Assembly: GCA_016649775.1 (NCBI GenBank)
Contig: JAENWY010000145.1
Location: 1 to 5,881 of the forward strand
DNA: 5,881 nucleotides
Direction of reading: 5' to 3'
From: Spirochaetaceae bacterium
Lineage (GTDB): Bacteria; Spirochaetota; Spirochaetia; Sphaerochaetales; Sphaerochaetaceae
The notes beneath the pieces were generated by a model that saw only the letters and a program-made list of their open reading frames with translations, was not told the origin of the DNA and did not search any database. The translations under genes were made by a program, and so were the position numbers. Below are positions 5,687 to 5,881 of the stretch, piece by piece. Numbering within the stretch: the stretch's first letter is position 1; every line of letters starts with the position of its first letter.

Positions 5687-5702
5687 TAACAATTGATTGT
5701 TA
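5687..5702. promoter_or_regulatory. Palindrome overlapping a -35 box, possible operator
   Basis: TAACAAT (5687-5693) and ATTGTTA (5696-5702) form a perfect 7-bp inverted repeat around TG. It overlaps the -35 hexamer of the promoter reading into the partial gene at 5784, the classical place for a repressor site. No specific regulator family is recognised. Confidence 0.4.
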
Positions 5703-5721
5703 AAATAGATCTTTTTATATA
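5693..5721 (+). promoter_or_regulatory. Promoter of the partial gene at the right end
   Basis: TTGATT (5693-5698) and TATATA (5716-5721) are spaced by 17 bp. Transcription should begin near 5728, at the base of the left arm of the inverted repeat that starts at 5726, with a leader of about 56 nt before ATG 5784. Confidence 0.55.
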
Positions 5722-5725
5722 CAAA

Positions 5726-5783
5726 GCGGTAAGACTCATGTATTATTTTAATCACAAAACAAAAATAAAAAGAGGCTTACCGC
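5726..5783 (+). repeat. Inverted repeat covering the ribosome site of the partial gene
   Basis: The left arm, GCGGTAAG-A-CTC (5726-5737), is complementary to GAG-G-CTTACCGC (5772-5783), giving 11 of 12 pairs with one A-G mismatch and a 34-nt AT-rich loop. The right arm contains the GAGG Shine-Dalgarno (5772-5775) and ends at the base before ATG 5784. In RNA this would hide the ribosome site; in DNA it could be a pair of protein-binding half sites about five helical turns apart. GC-rich arms in such AT-rich surroundings make chance less likely. Confidence 0.6.
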
Positions 5784-5881
5784 ATGAATAATCTTAACAC
5801 ATATACTTATGTTTTTTCTACCATTAAAGATGAATTTTATAACGACTATAAAGAAAAAACTATTAAAAAGAAATTTGAGAG
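5784..5881 (+). CDS. Partial gene, N-terminus only, function unknown
   Basis: The first 32 codons are present and the gene runs off the window. It starts MNNLNTYTYV, continues through FSTIKDEFYNDYK and ends in a lysine-rich segment (EKTIKKKFE). The ATG has GAGG 8 nt upstream. The peptide is hydrophilic and likely cytoplasmic, with no signal peptide. I do not recognise the family. Its own promoter, a palindrome at the -35 box and a stem-loop over the ribosome site suggest tightly controlled expression, as seen for autoregulated or mobile-element genes, but nothing here proves a transposase. Confidence 0.6.
   Translation, partial: MNNLNTYTYVFSTIKDEFYNDYKEKTIKKKFE

Noticed and set aside
5726..5783. 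Terminal inverted repeats of an insertion sequence
   Set aside because: The two arms face each other within 58 bp, directly before a start codon, with no transposase between them and no visible target duplication.

Overview
The window is strongly AT-rich and carries five complete protein genes, one tRNA and the first 98 nt of a sixth protein gene. The source is most likely a low-GC, Gram-negative-type bacterium. The exported FKBP has a signal peptide ending in an AAGAKE-like segment, which I associate with spirochaetes, and a Mip/FkpA-type dimerisation region typical of didermic bacteria. This lineage guess is an inference and was not checked. All complete genes end in TAA or TAG, and Trp is encoded by TGG, so the standard code fits.

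Layout: 1-291 is an AT-rich leader with a good promoter for tRNA-Arg(UCU) at 292-365, which is followed by a clear rho-independent terminator. On the minus strand, read from 2976 down to 774, lies a tight three-gene operon. It encodes an MtnA-type isomerase, an MtnP-type nucleoside phosphorylase (1-nt overlap, TAATG) and a short methyltransferase-like protein that lacks the SAM-binding motif I (20-nt gap, strong Shine-Dalgarno). Further downstream on the same strand is a small two-helix membrane protein (686-411) that may have its own promoter. Diverging from mtnA across a 289-nt intergenic region is the exported FKBP-type prolyl isomerase (3266-4570), closed by a strong terminator. A SAM hydroxide adenosyltransferase (DUF62 family, 4761-5615) follows with its own candidate promoter. 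The last stretch (5616-5783) holds a promoter, a palindrome overlapping its -35 box and a 12-bp-arm inverted repeat that covers the ribosome binding site of an unidentified partial gene starting at 5784.

How the genes fit together: the phosphorylase and MtnA handle the nucleoside by-product of SAM-consuming reactions (methylthioadenosine or its deaminated form), while the DUF62 enzyme cleaves SAM itself to methionine and adenosine. The neighbourhood therefore looks like a SAM by-product salvage and homeostasis locus interrupted by a periplasmic folding factor. The main curiosities are a 6-oxopurine-like specificity signature in the phosphorylase, a divergent MtnA catalytic loop, a methyltransferase-like protein without its cofactor motif, a duplicated FKBP_N region, and a possible translational switch in front of the truncated gene at the right end.
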